Shown here: piece by piece, positions 49,512-61,017 of the stretch
Layout of the letters: every line of letters begins with the position of its first letter
Numbering within the stretch: the stretch's first letter is position 1
Assembly: GCF_000498475.1 (NCBI RefSeq)
Contig: NZ_AVBI01000004.1
Location: 1-64,000, forward strand
From: Flavobacterium cauense R2A-7
Lineage (GTDB): Bacteria; Bacteroidota; Bacteroidia; Flavobacteriales; Flavobacteriaceae
DNA: 64,000 nt
Direction: 5' to 3'
The notes under the pieces: generated by a model
What the model was told of the DNA's origin: nothing
The model's input: only the letters and a program-made list of their open reading frames with translations
Databases searched by the model: none
Made by a program: the position numbers and the translations under genes

Positions 49512-50029
49512 TTCTTCTCCAGAACAATATCAATCGGTCGGTTGGCTTTTCGTCCGAACTGTACTGTTTTTTCGCTTTGTGAGGCACACAACACATACAT
49601 ATTAAACGCAAAAAGCTGAATGGTTTGCGTTTTGTACTTTTTATTCGGATCTTCCACTTTCACACTGAAATTATCTGCCGGAAATGTTGCCGCAATGGAT
49701 AACAGATAATTGTCTTTCGCATACGGAAAAAACCATCTTGCCTTTGGGTTTTCTGTAGTGATTTTATTCCCATTTTCATCAATCTGATAGTTCATCGAAA
49801 ACTGAAGCGGCTTGTTACTGTCTCTGAAACTGTAAACATTGTTCAGATTAACAACCTCTTTCCCTAAGCTGTCTACCACTGTAATTTTCAAATTCTTGAT
49901 ATTTTCTTTTTTCCCGTCTTCGTGAATGTCCAAAACCAAATATGAAGTAAAATCATAGCCACAATGCATCGCAGGAATCTGTGCATTTACAGTCACTGAA
50001 ACAAACAAAAGAAAAAACAAGTGGCGCAT
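49508..50029 (-). CDS. Exported protein of unknown function
   Basis: This 173-residue protein begins with a signal peptide (MRHLFFLLFVSVTVNAQ) and then a beta-rich domain (LVLDIHEDGKKENIKNLKITVVDSLGKEVV ... DNYLLSIAATFPADNFSVKVEDP). The sequence is reminiscent of Ig-like or carboxypeptidase-regulatory-like modules, but no family is assigned. It is a single gene on the minus strand. Confidence 0.7.
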   Translation of the reverse strand: MRHLFFLLFVSVTVNAQIPAMHCGYDFTSYLVLDIHEDGKKENIKNLKITVVDSLGKEVVNLNNVYSFRDSNKPLQFSMNYQIDENGNKITTENPKARWFFPYAKDNYLLSIAATFPADNFSVKVEDPNKKYKTQTIQLFAFNMYVLCASQSEKTVQFGRKANRPIDIVLEKK

Positions 50030-50067
50030 AATTGGGATTTAAGCAGACAAAAATAAATGATTCCAAT

Positions 50068-50096
50068 AAAAAAAGCCCTCAAAAAGAGAGCTTTTA
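50068..50096 (-). terminator. Terminator of the cyclophilin-FKBP gene
   Basis: On the minus strand AAAGCTCTC and GAGGGCTTT pair around TTTTT, followed by a T-run. Confidence 0.75.
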
Positions 50097-50118
50097 TAAA
50101 TTTTTAACGGATTTCGAA

Positions 50119-51051
50119 TTATTTCACATCCATCAATTCCACATCGAAAATCAAGGTAGCATCCGGCGGAATAACTCCACCTGCACCACGGGAACCGTAT
50201 CCTAAATACGACGGAATTACAAAACGGGCTTTGTCTCCCACTTGCAATAACGCGATACCTTCGTCCCAGCCTTCGATAACCTGACCTCTACCTAAAGTGA
50301 ATTCAATAGGTTGTTTTCTTTTGTAAGACGAATCGAAAACCATTCCGTTTTCCAATGAACCAGAATAATGAACCGAAACCGTTTTACCTTTTTCAGCTTT
50401 TTTCCCGTTTCCTTTTTGGATCATTTTGTAACGTAATCCGCTTTCTGTTTTATCGAAACCAGCGGCTAATTTTTCCAAAGCCTCCTCGGCCATTTTTTTT
50501 TGCTCGGCGATTCTTTTTTCTCTTGAACCTTCGAAAGTTCTGAAAGCTTCCACAGCATTCCATTTTTCCGCTTCCTCACCTACTCTAACGATTTCAATAC
50601 TTTCAATAATATCGCCCTGAACAATTTCATTCACGATATCCTGACCTTCAACCACTTGTCCGAAAACAGTATGTTTGTTATCCAACCAATCCGTTGGAAC
50701 GTGCGTGATGAAAAACTGAGAACCGTTTGTACCAGGACCTGCATTAGCCATAGACAATACGCCCGGCTTATCATGCTTTAATTCCGGATGAAATTCGTCG
50801 TCGAATTTATAGCCCGGATCTCCTGTTCCTGTTCCTAAAGGACAACCTCCCTGAATCATAAAATCTGGAATCACACGGTGAAATTTCAATCCGTCGTAAT
50901 ACGGTTTTCCTTGTGGTTTAATGTCGTTTTCCAAATTTCCTTCGGCTAAACCAACAAAGTTTCCAACCGTTCCCGGTGTTTTATCATGAGTCAGTTTTAT
51001 CAAAATAACTCCTTTTGAAGTATTAAATTTTGCGTAAATTCCGTCTTGCAT
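50119..51051 (-). CDS. Cyclophilin-FKBP fusion peptidyl-prolyl isomerase
   Basis: This 310-residue protein fuses two unrelated peptidyl-prolyl isomerase folds. Residues about 1-160 are a cyclophilin ([50 protein letters not shown]); a charged helical linker of about 45 residues ([17 protein letters not shown]) follows; about 200-310 are an FKBP ([54 protein letters not shown]). No signal peptide, so cytosolic. Such dual-family immunophilins have been described in a few organisms, including Flavobacterium. ATG at 51049-51051 is chosen because a -7 element lies at the longer start. Confidence 0.9.
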   Translation of the reverse strand: MQDGIYAKFNTSKGVILIKLTHDKTPGTVGNFVGLAEGNLENDIKPQGKPYYDGLKFHRVIPDFMIQGGCPLGTGTGDPGYKFDDEFHPELKHDKPGVLSMANAGPGTNGSQFFITHVPTDWLDNKHTVFGQVVEGQDIVNEIVQGDIIESIEIVRVGEEAEKWNAVEAFRTFEGSREKRIAEQKKMAEEALEKLAAGFDKTESGLRYKMIQKGNGKKAEKGKTVSVHYSGSLENGMVFDSSYKRKQPIEFTLGRGQVIEGWDEGIALLQVGDKARFVIPSYLGYGSRGAGGVIPPDATLIFDVELMDVK

Positions 51052-51078
51052 TTTGTTTTGCTTTAAATTTCTGAACTG

Positions 51079-51086
51079 CAAAATTA
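51079..51086 (-). promoter_or_regulatory. Putative -7 element of the cyclophilin-FKBP gene
   Basis: CAAAATTA reads TAATTTTG on the minus strand. It overlaps an upstream ATG (51079-51081), which therefore is unlikely to be the start. Confidence 0.45.
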
Positions 51087-51180
51087 CGAATTTAAAATCT
51101 AAAAAGTTTCATAAATAATCGACTTCCGTTTTCGCATAATTCAGATTCTTTTTACATTTGAAAGAGAAAATCATCAATGC

Positions 51181-51639
51181 ATGCATGCAACCCTAATTTC
51201 CTACCGGTCCGAATATAAAAATCAATTTATCGCACTGAACAAAGCCTGGTTGGAAGAATTTTTCTTTGTGGAAAAACACGATTTGAAAGTTTTTGAAAAT
51301 ATTGAGGAAGTCATTCTGAATCCGGGTGGTGAAATCTTTTTCTGTTTGGTGAATGGTGAAGTGGCCGGAACTGTTGCCATGCAAAAAGTAAACGACAAGG
51401 TCTATGAAATGGCAAAATTGGCGGTTGATAAAAAGTTTCAGGGACAAAAACTGAGCAATTTGTTAGTCGACGCCTGTATTGATTTCGCAAAAAAGAAAAA
51501 TGCCGAAAAAATCATGCTGGTTTCCAGCACCAAATTAACACCGGCGCTGAACCTGTATCGAAAATACAATTTTAAAGAAACACCTTTGGATGAAACCGAT
51601 TACCATCGTGCCGATATTCAAATGGAATTGTATCTTTAA
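51181..51639 (+). CDS. GNAT N-acetyltransferase
   Basis: This 152-residue protein has the GNAT core: a first strand-helix pair, VAGTVAMQKVNDKVYEMAKLAVDKKFQGQKLSNLLV with the acetyl-CoA-binding QGQKLS loop, and C-terminal ALNLYRKYNFKETPLDE. The substrate is unknown. Several ATG codons stand in a row (51178-51187); 51181 is taken. It leads a group with a methyltransferase and a DUF1569 protein gene. Confidence 0.85.
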   Translation: MHATLISYRSEYKNQFIALNKAWLEEFFFVEKHDLKVFENIEEVILNPGGEIFFCLVNGEVAGTVAMQKVNDKVYEMAKLAVDKKFQGQKLSNLLVDACIDFAKKKNAEKIMLVSSTKLTPALNLYRKYNFKETPLDETDYHRADIQMELYL

Positions 51640-51656
51640 ACAAAAGAATCACATTT

Positions 51657-52457
51657 ATGAAAATCCCTAAAGATTATCTCGATATCAATAAAAAAACCTG
51701 GAACAGCAAAACGGACGTTCACATTGCATCCGAATTCTATGACACAGAAAGTTTCATCAACGGAAAAAATACTTTAAACGAAATTGAACTTGCTTTATTG
51801 GGCGATGTTTCGGGAAAAAAAATCCTGCACCTGCAATGTCATTTCGGGCAGGATACACTTTCGTTTGCACGATTAGGCGCCAAAGCAACCGGAGTGGATT
51901 TATCCGATAAAGCCATCGAAAGAGCCCGTGAATTCAATACCGAATTACAACTCGATGCTACATTCATCAATTGCGATATTTACGATTTACCGAATCACCT
52001 CGAGGAACAATTCGACATCGTTTTTACCAGTTATGGAACCATTGGTTGGCTACCCGATTTGAACAAATGGGCCAATGTGGTTTCGCATTTTTTAAAACCG
52101 GGCGGAAAATTTGTCATGGCCGATTTTCATTCTGTAGTTTGGATGTTCGACGATAATTTCAAAGAAGTTTTTTACAGTTATTTTAATGTCGAACCCATTG
52201 TAGAAGCCGAATCCGGAACGTATGCAGACAGGGATGCGGAAATTGCAACACAAACTGTTACCTGGAACCACCCGACGAGCGAAATTTTAAACGCATTACT
52301 CTGTAACAAAATGGAAATTCAGTCGTTTAATGAATACGACTATTCTCCTTACAACTGTTTCAACGAAACGGAAGAATTTGAAAAAGGAAAATTCAGAATC
52401 AAACATTTGAAAAATAAAATTCCGATGGTTTATTCTTTAACAGCAATCAAAAAATAA
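51657..52457 (+). CDS. Class I SAM-dependent methyltransferase
   Basis: This 266-residue cytosolic enzyme has the Rossmann-like SAM site KILHLQCHFGQDTLSFARLGAKATGVDLSDKAI, with motif II FTSYGTIGWLPD and post-motif GGKFVMADFH. The glycine-rich loop is LQCHFGQD, not GxGxG, as in a subgroup of small-molecule methyltransferases. The substrate is not known. The gene is 17 bases after the acetyltransferase gene and 8 before the DUF1569 gene. Confidence 0.85.
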   Translation: MKIPKDYLDINKKTWNSKTDVHIASEFYDTESFINGKNTLNEIELALLGDVSGKKILHLQCHFGQDTLSFARLGAKATGVDLSDKAIERAREFNTELQLDATFINCDIYDLPNHLEEQFDIVFTSYGTIGWLPDLNKWANVVSHFLKPGGKFVMADFHSVVWMFDDNFKEVFYSYFNVEPIVEAESGTYADRDAEIATQTVTWNHPTSEILNALLCNKMEIQSFNEYDYSPYNCFNETEEFEKGKFRIKHLKNKIPMVYSLTAIKK

Positions 52458-52465
52458 TACTATTT

Positions 52466-52912
52466 ATGGAAAGTTTATTCAATCCGCAAGGCAATCAAAA
52501 CATTATAGACCGAATTCAAAAACTACAACCTACTACACTGTCCCAATGGGGTAAAATGACGGTAAGCCAAATGTTGGAACACTGTCAGGCTCCGTTAAAA
52601 GTAGCGTTTGGCGATTTGGTTTTAAAACGAAACCTCATGGGATTCCTTTTTGGAAAATTAGCCAAAAAAACTTTGGTAAACAACAAACCTTTCGACCATA
52701 ATCTGCCTACTGCCAAAGAATTCGTCGTTACCCACGAACCGGAATTTGAAAAAGCAAAAGCCGAATTAATTAAAGACGTTACCCGTTTCAGCCAAGGACC
52801 TTCAGCCATTAAAAACCTGAAACATCCTTTCTTCGGACACATGACTGAAAACGAATGGGATGTGGCACAATGGAAACATTTGGATCATCATTTGAGACAG
52901 TTTGGGGTTTAA
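52466..52912 (+). CDS. DUF1569 (DinB-like) protein
   Basis: This 148-residue protein has the DinB-like helical bundle of DUF1569, with the metal-site His pattern MLEHCQ, HPFFGHM and KHLDHHLRQF. No function is established; DinB-like proteins often bind a divalent metal and act as thiol S-transferases. It is the third gene of a probable operon with the methyltransferase. A CAGTGGTCAG-type tract follows its stop codon. Confidence 0.82.
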   Translation: MESLFNPQGNQNIIDRIQKLQPTTLSQWGKMTVSQMLEHCQAPLKVAFGDLVLKRNLMGFLFGKLAKKTLVNNKPFDHNLPTAKEFVVTHEPEFEKAKAELIKDVTRFSQGPSAIKNLKHPFFGHMTENEWDVAQWKHLDHHLRQFGV

Positions 52913-52945
52913 TTCAGTAATCCGTCTACAGTGGTCAGTTTGCAG
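52913..52945 (+). repeat. Degenerate post-stop tract after the DUF1569 gene
   Basis: The bases following the stop read TTCAGTAATCC, then ACAGTGGTCAGTTTGCAG. They resemble the tracts after the glutathione peroxidase, PH-domain, pepT and trmD stops. Confidence 0.45.
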
Positions 52946-52953
52946 AAACTTTG

Positions 52954-52961
52954 TACCTTTG
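52954..52961 (+). promoter_or_regulatory. Putative -7 element of trmD
   Basis: TACCTTTG matches TAnnTTTG, 31 bases before the ATG at 52993. No -33 TTG at the usual distance. CCTCAGAA is repeated just downstream. Confidence 0.5.
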
Positions 52962-52992
52962 CGCCTCAGAACCTCAGAACCTTTTTTAAAAA

Positions 52993-53670
52993 ATGCGCAT
53001 CGATATCATTACCGTTTTACCAGAACTCATCCGAAGTCCGTTTGAAGCTTCCATACTGAAAAGAGCCATCGCCAAAGGATTGGTGGAAGTACATATGCAC
53101 AACCTTCGCGATTACAGTACCAACAAACACAAAAATGTGGATGATTATCAGTTTGGTGGCGGTGCCGGTATGGTAATGAGTATCGAACCGATTGCAGCCT
53201 GTATTGAAAAATTACAAAGCGAACGCAAGTACGACGAAGTGATTTATATGACTCCTGATGGCGAAACGCTGAACCAGAAAATGGCAAATTCGATGTCGAT
53301 GTTAAAAAACATCATCATCCTTTGCGGACATTATAAAGGTGTAGACCAACGCGTTCGTGATTTATTCATCACCAAAGAAATTTCGATTGGCGATTATGTT
53401 TTATCGGGAGGCGAATTGGGCGCAGCGGTTTTATGCGATTCCATTATCCGACTGATTCCCGGCGTTTTAAGTAACGAAACCTCGGCATTGACAGACAGTT
53501 TTCAGGACAACTTACTCTCTCCTCCTATTTACACACGACCGGCAGAATACAAAGGACACAAAGTTCCGGATGTTTTATTGAGCGGAAATTTTGCCGAAAT
53601 CGAAAAATGGCGGGAGAATATGGCGTATGAACATACCAAAACACGCCGACCGGATTTATTGGAGGAATAG
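52993..53670 (+). CDS. trmD: tRNA (guanine-37-N1)-methyltransferase
   Basis: TrmD methylates G37 of tRNAs and prevents frameshifting. The 225-residue protein starts [22 protein letters not shown] and has the knot and substrate segments [16 protein letters not shown] and [15 protein letters not shown]. The C-terminal helical domain ends [11 protein letters not shown]. It precedes rplS, as in many bacteria, but here 291 bases, including two repeat tracts, lie between. Confidence 0.95.
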   Translation: MRIDIITVLPELIRSPFEASILKRAIAKGLVEVHMHNLRDYSTNKHKNVDDYQFGGGAGMVMSIEPIAACIEKLQSERKYDEVIYMTPDGETLNQKMANSMSMLKNIIILCGHYKGVDQRVRDLFITKEISIGDYVLSGGELGAAVLCDSIIRLIPGVLSNETSALTDSFQDNLLSPPIYTRPAEYKGHKVPDVLLSGNFAEIEKWRENMAYEHTKTRRPDLLEE

Positions 53671-53718
53671 TGAGCAGAAGTAAGATTGCAGAAAGCAGTG
53701 AGCATATTGCAAGAACAA
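53671..53718 (+). repeat. Degenerate post-stop repeat, trmD copy
   Basis: AGCAGAAG, AGATTGCAGAA, GCAGTGA and ATTGCAAGAA occur as in the pepT copy (38113-38160), in the same orientation relative to the upstream gene. About 43 of 48 bases agree. Confidence 0.65.
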
Positions 53719-53849
53719 ATCAGAAACACAATTACTAAAGAACTGTAAAGAAACGTTTGAGATGTAAAATCAACTTGTTTCTTGTCTTTCAAAAGCCAAA
53801 AAAACTTTGAAATTGAAATAAATTGGAGTGGACAGTCAAAAAAACTCAC

Positions 53850-53874
53850 AATTCATAATTCATAATTCATAATT
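53850..53874. repeat. Tandem AATTCAT repeat
   Basis: Three perfect AATTCAT units (53850-53870) and a partial one. It is in the spacer between trmD and rplS. Confidence 0.8.
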
Positions 53875-53879
53875 ATTTA

Positions 53880-53961
53880 TTAATTTCGCAGCCAAATTCA
53901 GCCCAACCTCTGACGATAACCGTGAATGTTGCTCTGATTCAAACATTTAACATTAATAATC
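53880..53961 (+). promoter_or_regulatory. Possible rplS leader
   Basis: About 80 bases before rplS are less AT-rich than the rest of the spacer, and contain TTTCGCAGCC and CTCTGACGATAACC. They may be a 5' leader for L19 autoregulation, but no convincing fold was seen. Confidence 0.25.
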
Positions 53962-54312
53962 ATGTCAAGTTTATTAAAATTTGTTCAAGACGAATTAGTA
54001 ACAAGAAAAGATTTCCCTGAATTTTCTGCAGGTGATACTATCACTGTGTACTACGAAATTAAAGAGGGTGAAAAAACAAGAACACAGTTCTTCAAAGGAG
54101 TTGTAATCCAAAGAAGAGGTGCTGGTGCAACGGAAACGTTCACTATCCGTAAAATGTCTGGTGCTGTAGGTGTAGAGCGTATCTTCCCTGTAAACATGCC
54201 GGCTTTACAAAAAATTGAATTGAACCAAAGAGGTAAAGTTCGTAGAGCTCGTATCTACTACTTCAGAGAACTTACTGGTAAAAAAGCAAAAATCAAAGAA
54301 AGAAGAAGATAA
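53962..54312 (+). CDS. rplS: 50S ribosomal protein L19
   Basis: The 116-residue protein shows [44 protein letters not shown] and the basic C-terminal [23 protein letters not shown] of L19, which sits at the interface of the ribosomal subunits. It is preceded by a long spacer and ended by a hairpin terminator. Confidence 0.97.
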   Translation: MSSLLKFVQDELVTRKDFPEFSAGDTITVYYEIKEGEKTRTQFFKGVVIQRRGAGATETFTIRKMSGAVGVERIFPVNMPALQKIELNQRGKVRRARIYYFRELTGKKAKIKERRR

Positions 54313-54337
54313 TTCACTTTCCGAAGTTTATAAAATC

Positions 54338-54364
54338 AGCTCCAATTCTATTGGGGCTTTTTTT
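54338..54364 (+). terminator. Terminator of rplS
   Basis: AGCTCCAA (54338-54345) pairs with TTGGGGCT (54351-54358, one G-T pair), then a T-run. Confidence 0.85.
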
Positions 54365-54533
54365 ATGCAAAAAAAATACACTCAAATTATCAGATTCATA
54401 ATTATAAGTCGCCAAAATAACAATCTGATAATTCGCTTAAATCTGATTAAATCCACATCGCTTTTCGGACTGATTTTCTTATATTTGCCTTGCATTTTAA
54501 GCAGCATTTTATACATCAAATTATTTATTCTGA

Positions 54534-56768
<2,235 letters not shown>

Positions 56769-56793
56769 TCTGATTTTTTATCAGACTACAAAA

Positions 56794-56824
56794 AAAAGAC
56801 GATTCGGAAGGATCGTCTTTTTTA
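56794..56824 (+). terminator. Terminator of icd
   Basis: AAAAGACGAT (56794-56803) pairs with ATCGTCTTTT (56812-56821), then a T-run. A smaller TCTGAT/ATCAGA hairpin lies just before it. Confidence 0.88.
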
Positions 56825-56897
56825 TTAACCTCATCTTAACAGTTGTTTCGCTACAAAAACTCGAAATTTACAGCCAATTCATACTAAAGGTAACAAC

Positions 56898-59276
56898 ATG
56901 ATACTCAGGAAAACATCCATTACATTCCTTATCCTTTTCATTTGCTGTTTTTCATCCTACGCTCAGGAAAAATTTATTTTGAGCGGAATCATAACGGATG
57001 CCAAAACCAACGAAACCTTAATCGGTGTAAACATCTATTTTCCGGAACTGAAAACAGGCACCAATACCAACGAATACGGCTTCTATTCGATTTCACTTCC
57101 GAAAGGAGACTACACAATTCAATACAATTACGTGAGTTATCTACCGTTGGAAGAGAAGATAAATCTGCAACAAAATACCAAGAAAAACATCGCTTTAACC
57201 GAAAACGCCCAGCAATTGGACGAGGTGGTCATTATAGAAAACCGAAAAAAAGCCGACATCAGAAAACCGGAAATGAGCGTTAACAAACTTACAATTGCCG
57301 AAATCAAAAAAATGCCGGTAATTTTAGGCGAAACCGATATCTTGAAATCAATTTTACAACTTCCCGGAGTTACCAATGCCGGGGAAGGACAATCCGGTTT
57401 CAATGTACGCGGTGGTGCTGCCGATCAGAACCTGATATTATTAGACGAAGCTACTATTTACAATTCCTCGCATCTTTTTGGTTTCTTTTCGGTGTTCAAT
57501 TCCGATGCGATTAAAGATCTGAAATTATACAAAGGCGGCATTCCGGCCCGTTTTGGTGGACGCGTGGCTTCTGTACTCGACATTTATCAAAAAGACGGCA
57601 ACAGTAAAAACTTTCACGTTAATGGCGGTATCGGATTAATTTCCAGCCGATTACTGGCCGAAGGTCCGATTGTAAAAGACAAAGGTTCATTTCTTGTAGC
57701 CGGAAGAAGTTCGTATGCACATTTGTTTCTGAAACTGACCGACAATAAAAACTCGGCCTATTTCTATGATTTGAATACCAAACTGACCTATAAATTCAAC
57801 GAGAACAACAACCTCTTTTTGTCCGGATATTTTGGACGGGACGTTTTCAGTCTCAACGAAAGTTTTAAGAACACCTACGGAAATTCCGTTTTAAACCTGC
57901 GTTGGAATCATTTGTTTTCGGATAAATTATTCTCCAACATGTCCTTCATTTACAGCGATTACTATTACGGATTAACGCTTGATTTTGTAGGTTTCAATTG
58001 GGACAGCGGTATCAAAAATTACAATTTCAAATACGATTTAAAACATTATTTATCGGATAAATTCAAATTGGCTTACGGACTGAATACCGTGTATTACGAT
58101 TTCAATCCAGGAACCATTGAACCAAACAATTCCGAATCAGGCATCAACCCAGATCAATTGGATAAAAAATACGCTTTTGAGCCATCCTTTTATATTGAAA
58201 CAGAACAACAGCTTACCAAAAAGTTTTCTGTGAATTACGGTTTGCGGTACAGCATGTTTTACCGATTGGGCAGTCAGGAAATCAATACCTATGCGAACAA
58301 TCAGGCCGTGGTTTGGAACAACGATTTGAAAATCTACGAAAAAGCCACACCTACCGGAACCGAAAAATTCGGCAAAAACGAAACAATGGCCAGTTTTAAC
58401 AATCTCGAACCGCGTTTGGCTGTTGCCTATACTTTAGACGACAACCAATCCGTAAAAGCGAGTTACAATCGTATGGCACAATACCTGCATCTGATTTCCA
58501 ATACCGCTTCTCCTACTCCGCTGGATGTTTGGACGCCGAGCGATAAATTCATCAAACCACAATTGTTAGATCAGGTGGCTGTGGGGTACTTCCGAAATTT
58601 CAGCAAGGATAAATATTCTTTGGAAGTGGAAACCTTTTATAAAAAAGTGAAAAACCGAATCGACTATATTGACGGCGCCGATTTAATCGCCAACAATGCT
58701 ATCGAACAAGTAGTTTTAAACGGTCGTTCCCGTGCTTACGGACTGGAAGTATTACTACGTAAAAACACCGGAAAACTTAGCGGCTGGATTTCGTATACGC
58801 TTTCCAGAACAGAACAGCAAACACCGGGAAGAACACCCGAAGAATACGGAATTAATTATGGAAACTGGTATAAATCAGGCTATGATAAAACACACAATCT
58901 TTCCGTAACCGGGGCGTACAAATTAAATGAAAAGTGGACGTTTGGCTCAATATTTACTTTACAGACCGGACAACCTGTAACTTTTCCGGACAGTTATTAT
59001 GTATATCAAGGCATTCAGATTCCGAATTACGGTGGACGAAACGAAAGTAATCTTCCCACCTACCATCATTTAGATGTTTCGGCAACCTTAACACCTAGAA
59101 AAAACAAAAACCGAAAATGGCAGGGCGAATGGGTTTTCAGTGTGTATAATATCTACAATCGAATGAATTCGGCTTCGATTTCCTTCCGACAAAATTCGGA
59201 TACCGGAAACAATGAAGCAGTACGTTTATCTATTTTCGGAGCGGTTCCGAGTGTTACTTATAATTTTAAATTTTAA
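56898..59276 (+). CDS. TonB-dependent outer-membrane receptor
   Basis: This 792-residue protein has a signal peptide ending SSYAQ, an N-terminal CarboxypepD-regulatory-like domain (LSGIITDAKTNETLIGVNI..., about 25-110), a plug domain (ILQLPGVTNAGEGQSGFNVRGGAADQNLILLDEATIYNSSH split here at residues about 150-195) and a C-terminal barrel ending VTYNFKF. TonB-dependent receptors import siderophores, glycans or peptides. The gene is followed after four bases by a DUF4249 lipoprotein, a typical Bacteroidota pair. The substrate is unknown. Confidence 0.9.
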   Translation: MILRKTSITFLILFICCFSSYAQEKFILSGIITDAKTNETLIGVNIYFPELKTGTNTNEYGFYSISLPKGDYTIQYNYVSYLPLEEKINLQQNTKKNIALTENAQQLDEVVIIENRKKADIRKPEMSVNKLTIAEIKKMPVILGETDILKSILQLPGVTNAGEGQSGFNVRGGAADQNLILLDEATIYNSSHLFGFFSVFNSDAIKDLKLYKGGIPARFGGRVASVLDIYQKDGNSKNFHVNGGIGLISSRLLAEGPIVKDKGSFLVAGRSSYAHLFLKLTDNKNSAYFYDLNTKLTYKFNENNNLFLSGYFGRDVFSLNESFKNTYGNSVLNLRWNHLFSDKLFSNMSFIYSDYYYGLTLDFVGFNWDSGIKNYNFKYDLKHYLSDKFKLAYGLNTVYYDFNPGTIEPNNSESGINPDQLDKKYAFEPSFYIETEQQLTKKFSVNYGLRYSMFYRLGSQEINTYANNQAVVWNNDLKIYEKATPTGTEKFGKNETMASFNNLEPRLAVAYTLDDNQSVKASYNRMAQYLHLISNTASPTPLDVWTPSDKFIKPQLLDQVAVGYFRNFSKDKYSLEVETFYKKVKNRIDYIDGADLIANNAIEQVVLNGRSRAYGLEVLLRKNTGKLSGWISYTLSRTEQQTPGRTPEEYGINYGNWYKSGYDKTHNLSVTGAYKLNEKWTFGSIFTLQTGQPVTFPDSYYVYQGIQIPNYGGRNESNLPTYHHLDVSATLTPRKNKNRKWQGEWVFSVYNIYNRMNSASISFRQNSDTGNNEAVRLSIFGAVPSVTYNFKF

Positions 59277-59280
59277 TACG

Positions 59281-60108
59281 ATGAAAAAGACAGTTCAATA
59301 TATCAGCCTGATTCTTATCGCTTTATTAACTTTCGGTTGTGAGAAAGTAGTTGACGTAGATTTGGATACCGCGCCACCGAAACTGGTTGTAGATGCTTCC
59401 ATTCAATGGGTTAAAGGCACATCGGGTAACGAACAAAAAATAAAACTTACCACTACAGCTCCTTATTATAACAACAGTGTTCCTGTAGTTTCGGGAGCTA
59501 CTGTTTTTATAACCAACAGCGCTAATGTCGTTTTTAATTTTATCGAAATTCCCAATACGGGAGAATACCTTTGTACCGACTTTCAGCCGGTTATCAATGA
59601 AACGTATACCCTAACCGTAATTTACAACGGACAAACTTTTAATGCAACCGAAACCCTTACCGCCGTTCCCGATATCGAAAATAATATCGAACAGAATAAT
59701 GAAGGAGGATTTACCGGAGATGAAATCGAAATCAAGTTTTTTTATCAGGACAATGGTGCCGAAGATAATTTTTACATGATTGGCATCAAAACGAATTACA
59801 AACCTTTCCCGGAATATGGAGTTTTAGAAGACCGCTTTTTCCAAGGTAATCAAATGTTTGGATTGTATTCTAATGAAGATTTAAAACCGGGTGATTTGGT
59901 AAACATCAAATTATACGGAATTTCACAACAGTATTACAATTATATGAACGTATTACTCTCTGTAGCAGGAGGCGGAGGTGGCGGACCGTTTCAATCACCA
60001 CCGGCAACCGTTAGAGGAAATGTGGTGAATCAGGCCGATGAGAATAATTTTGCTTTGGGTTATTTTAATCTTTCGGAAGTCGACACGGTAGATTATACGA
60101 TTCAATAA
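59281..60108 (+). CDS. DUF4249 lipoprotein
   Basis: This 275-residue protein has a lipoprotein signal (KTVQYISLILIALLTFGC, Cys about 20) and a DUF4249 body with Ig-like N-terminal part (CEKVVDVDLDTAPPKLVVDASIQW...) and the later DNFYMIGIKTNYKPF. DUF4249 proteins pair with TonB receptors of the preceding gene and probably act as a surface lid or binding lipoprotein. ATG at 59281 is chosen; an earlier frame overlaps the receptor gene and has no lipobox at its N-terminus. Confidence 0.85.
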   Translation: MKKTVQYISLILIALLTFGCEKVVDVDLDTAPPKLVVDASIQWVKGTSGNEQKIKLTTTAPYYNNSVPVVSGATVFITNSANVVFNFIEIPNTGEYLCTDFQPVINETYTLTVIYNGQTFNATETLTAVPDIENNIEQNNEGGFTGDEIEIKFFYQDNGAEDNFYMIGIKTNYKPFPEYGVLEDRFFQGNQMFGLYSNEDLKPGDLVNIKLYGISQQYYNYMNVLLSVAGGGGGGPFQSPPATVRGNVVNQADENNFALGYFNLSEVDTVDYTIQ

Positions 60109-60146
60109 TTATTTCTACTTTTACAAACACTTAGAAAACACCATTC

Positions 60147-60809
60147 ATGTCCTCACACCATATAGTTCGCGACGATCAGGAACCTGCTTTAATAATCGCT
60201 AACGGAGCAGCATGCAGTCCGGAACTATTAGGACAACTTTTGGAATGGTCACCGTTTGTAATTGTCCTTGACAGTGCCATAGAACGCGTTTTGGAATTGG
60301 AAATTAAAGTCGACGTACTTTTAGGCGATTTCGACAGAGGTTTCAATCCGCAATACTATTTAGAAAAACAATATCCGCTGGAAATCGTTCATACACCCGA
60401 CCAAAACAAAACGGATTTAGAAAAAGCTTTTGATTATTTAATCGAAAAAGGTCATAAAGCCGTCAACGTAATTTGGGCCACCGGAAAACGTGCTGATCAC
60501 ACTATTACCAATATTACCAACATCGTACGTTACAGGGAACATCTGAAAATTGTTATTCTGGACGACCATTCGAAGATATTTTTATTACCCAAACACTTTC
60601 AGAAATGGTATACTAAAGACAGTATCATTTCTTTAATTCCTATTGGAGAAGTTACCGGAATTCATTCCGACAACCTGTTTTATCCGTTGGAAAACGACAC
60701 TTTAACTATTGGTTTCCGTACCGGAAGCAGTAATCACGCCAAAGAAGACGGGATTGTAACCATCGATCACGACAAAGGCGACTTAATCTTAATCGAATCT
60801 TTAGATTAG
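60147..60809 (+). CDS. Thiamine pyrophosphokinase
   Basis: This 220-residue cytosolic enzyme converts thiamine to thiamine diphosphate. Motifs of the TPK fold are IIANGAACSPELLG, VLLGDFDR (with the metal-binding Asp pair), TPDQNKTDLEKAFDYL and ATGKRADHTITNI, and a C-terminal domain with SNHAKEDGIVTI. Product ThDP is used by menD in the same window, but no direct genetic link exists. It follows the DUF4249 gene by about 40 bases. Confidence 0.88.
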   Translation: MSSHHIVRDDQEPALIIANGAACSPELLGQLLEWSPFVIVLDSAIERVLELEIKVDVLLGDFDRGFNPQYYLEKQYPLEIVHTPDQNKTDLEKAFDYLIEKGHKAVNVIWATGKRADHTITNITNIVRYREHLKIVILDDHSKIFLLPKHFQKWYTKDSIISLIPIGEVTGIHSDNLFYPLENDTLTIGFRTGSSNHAKEDGIVTIDHDKGDLILIESLD

Positions 60810-61017
60810 TTTTGCACTTAAAAAAAAGTTTTTGCGTTATTTTTACATTAGAAATAAGTTCCTATGCATAACCGCTACTGGAAATATTTTCTTAAATTAG
60901 TTTAACAACACACAGGTTTACAAGACATTACAAAAAAATATTTTTCTGTAACGGAATAAGGGCCTTCGTAATTGTCAAACAAAAAAGAACAATAATCGAA
61001 TTGAAAAGTAACCTACT

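Noticed and set aside
59212..59280. Longer DUF4249 frame
   Set aside because: It overlaps the receptor gene and hides the lipobox; the ATG at 59281 gives a perfect lipoprotein signal.
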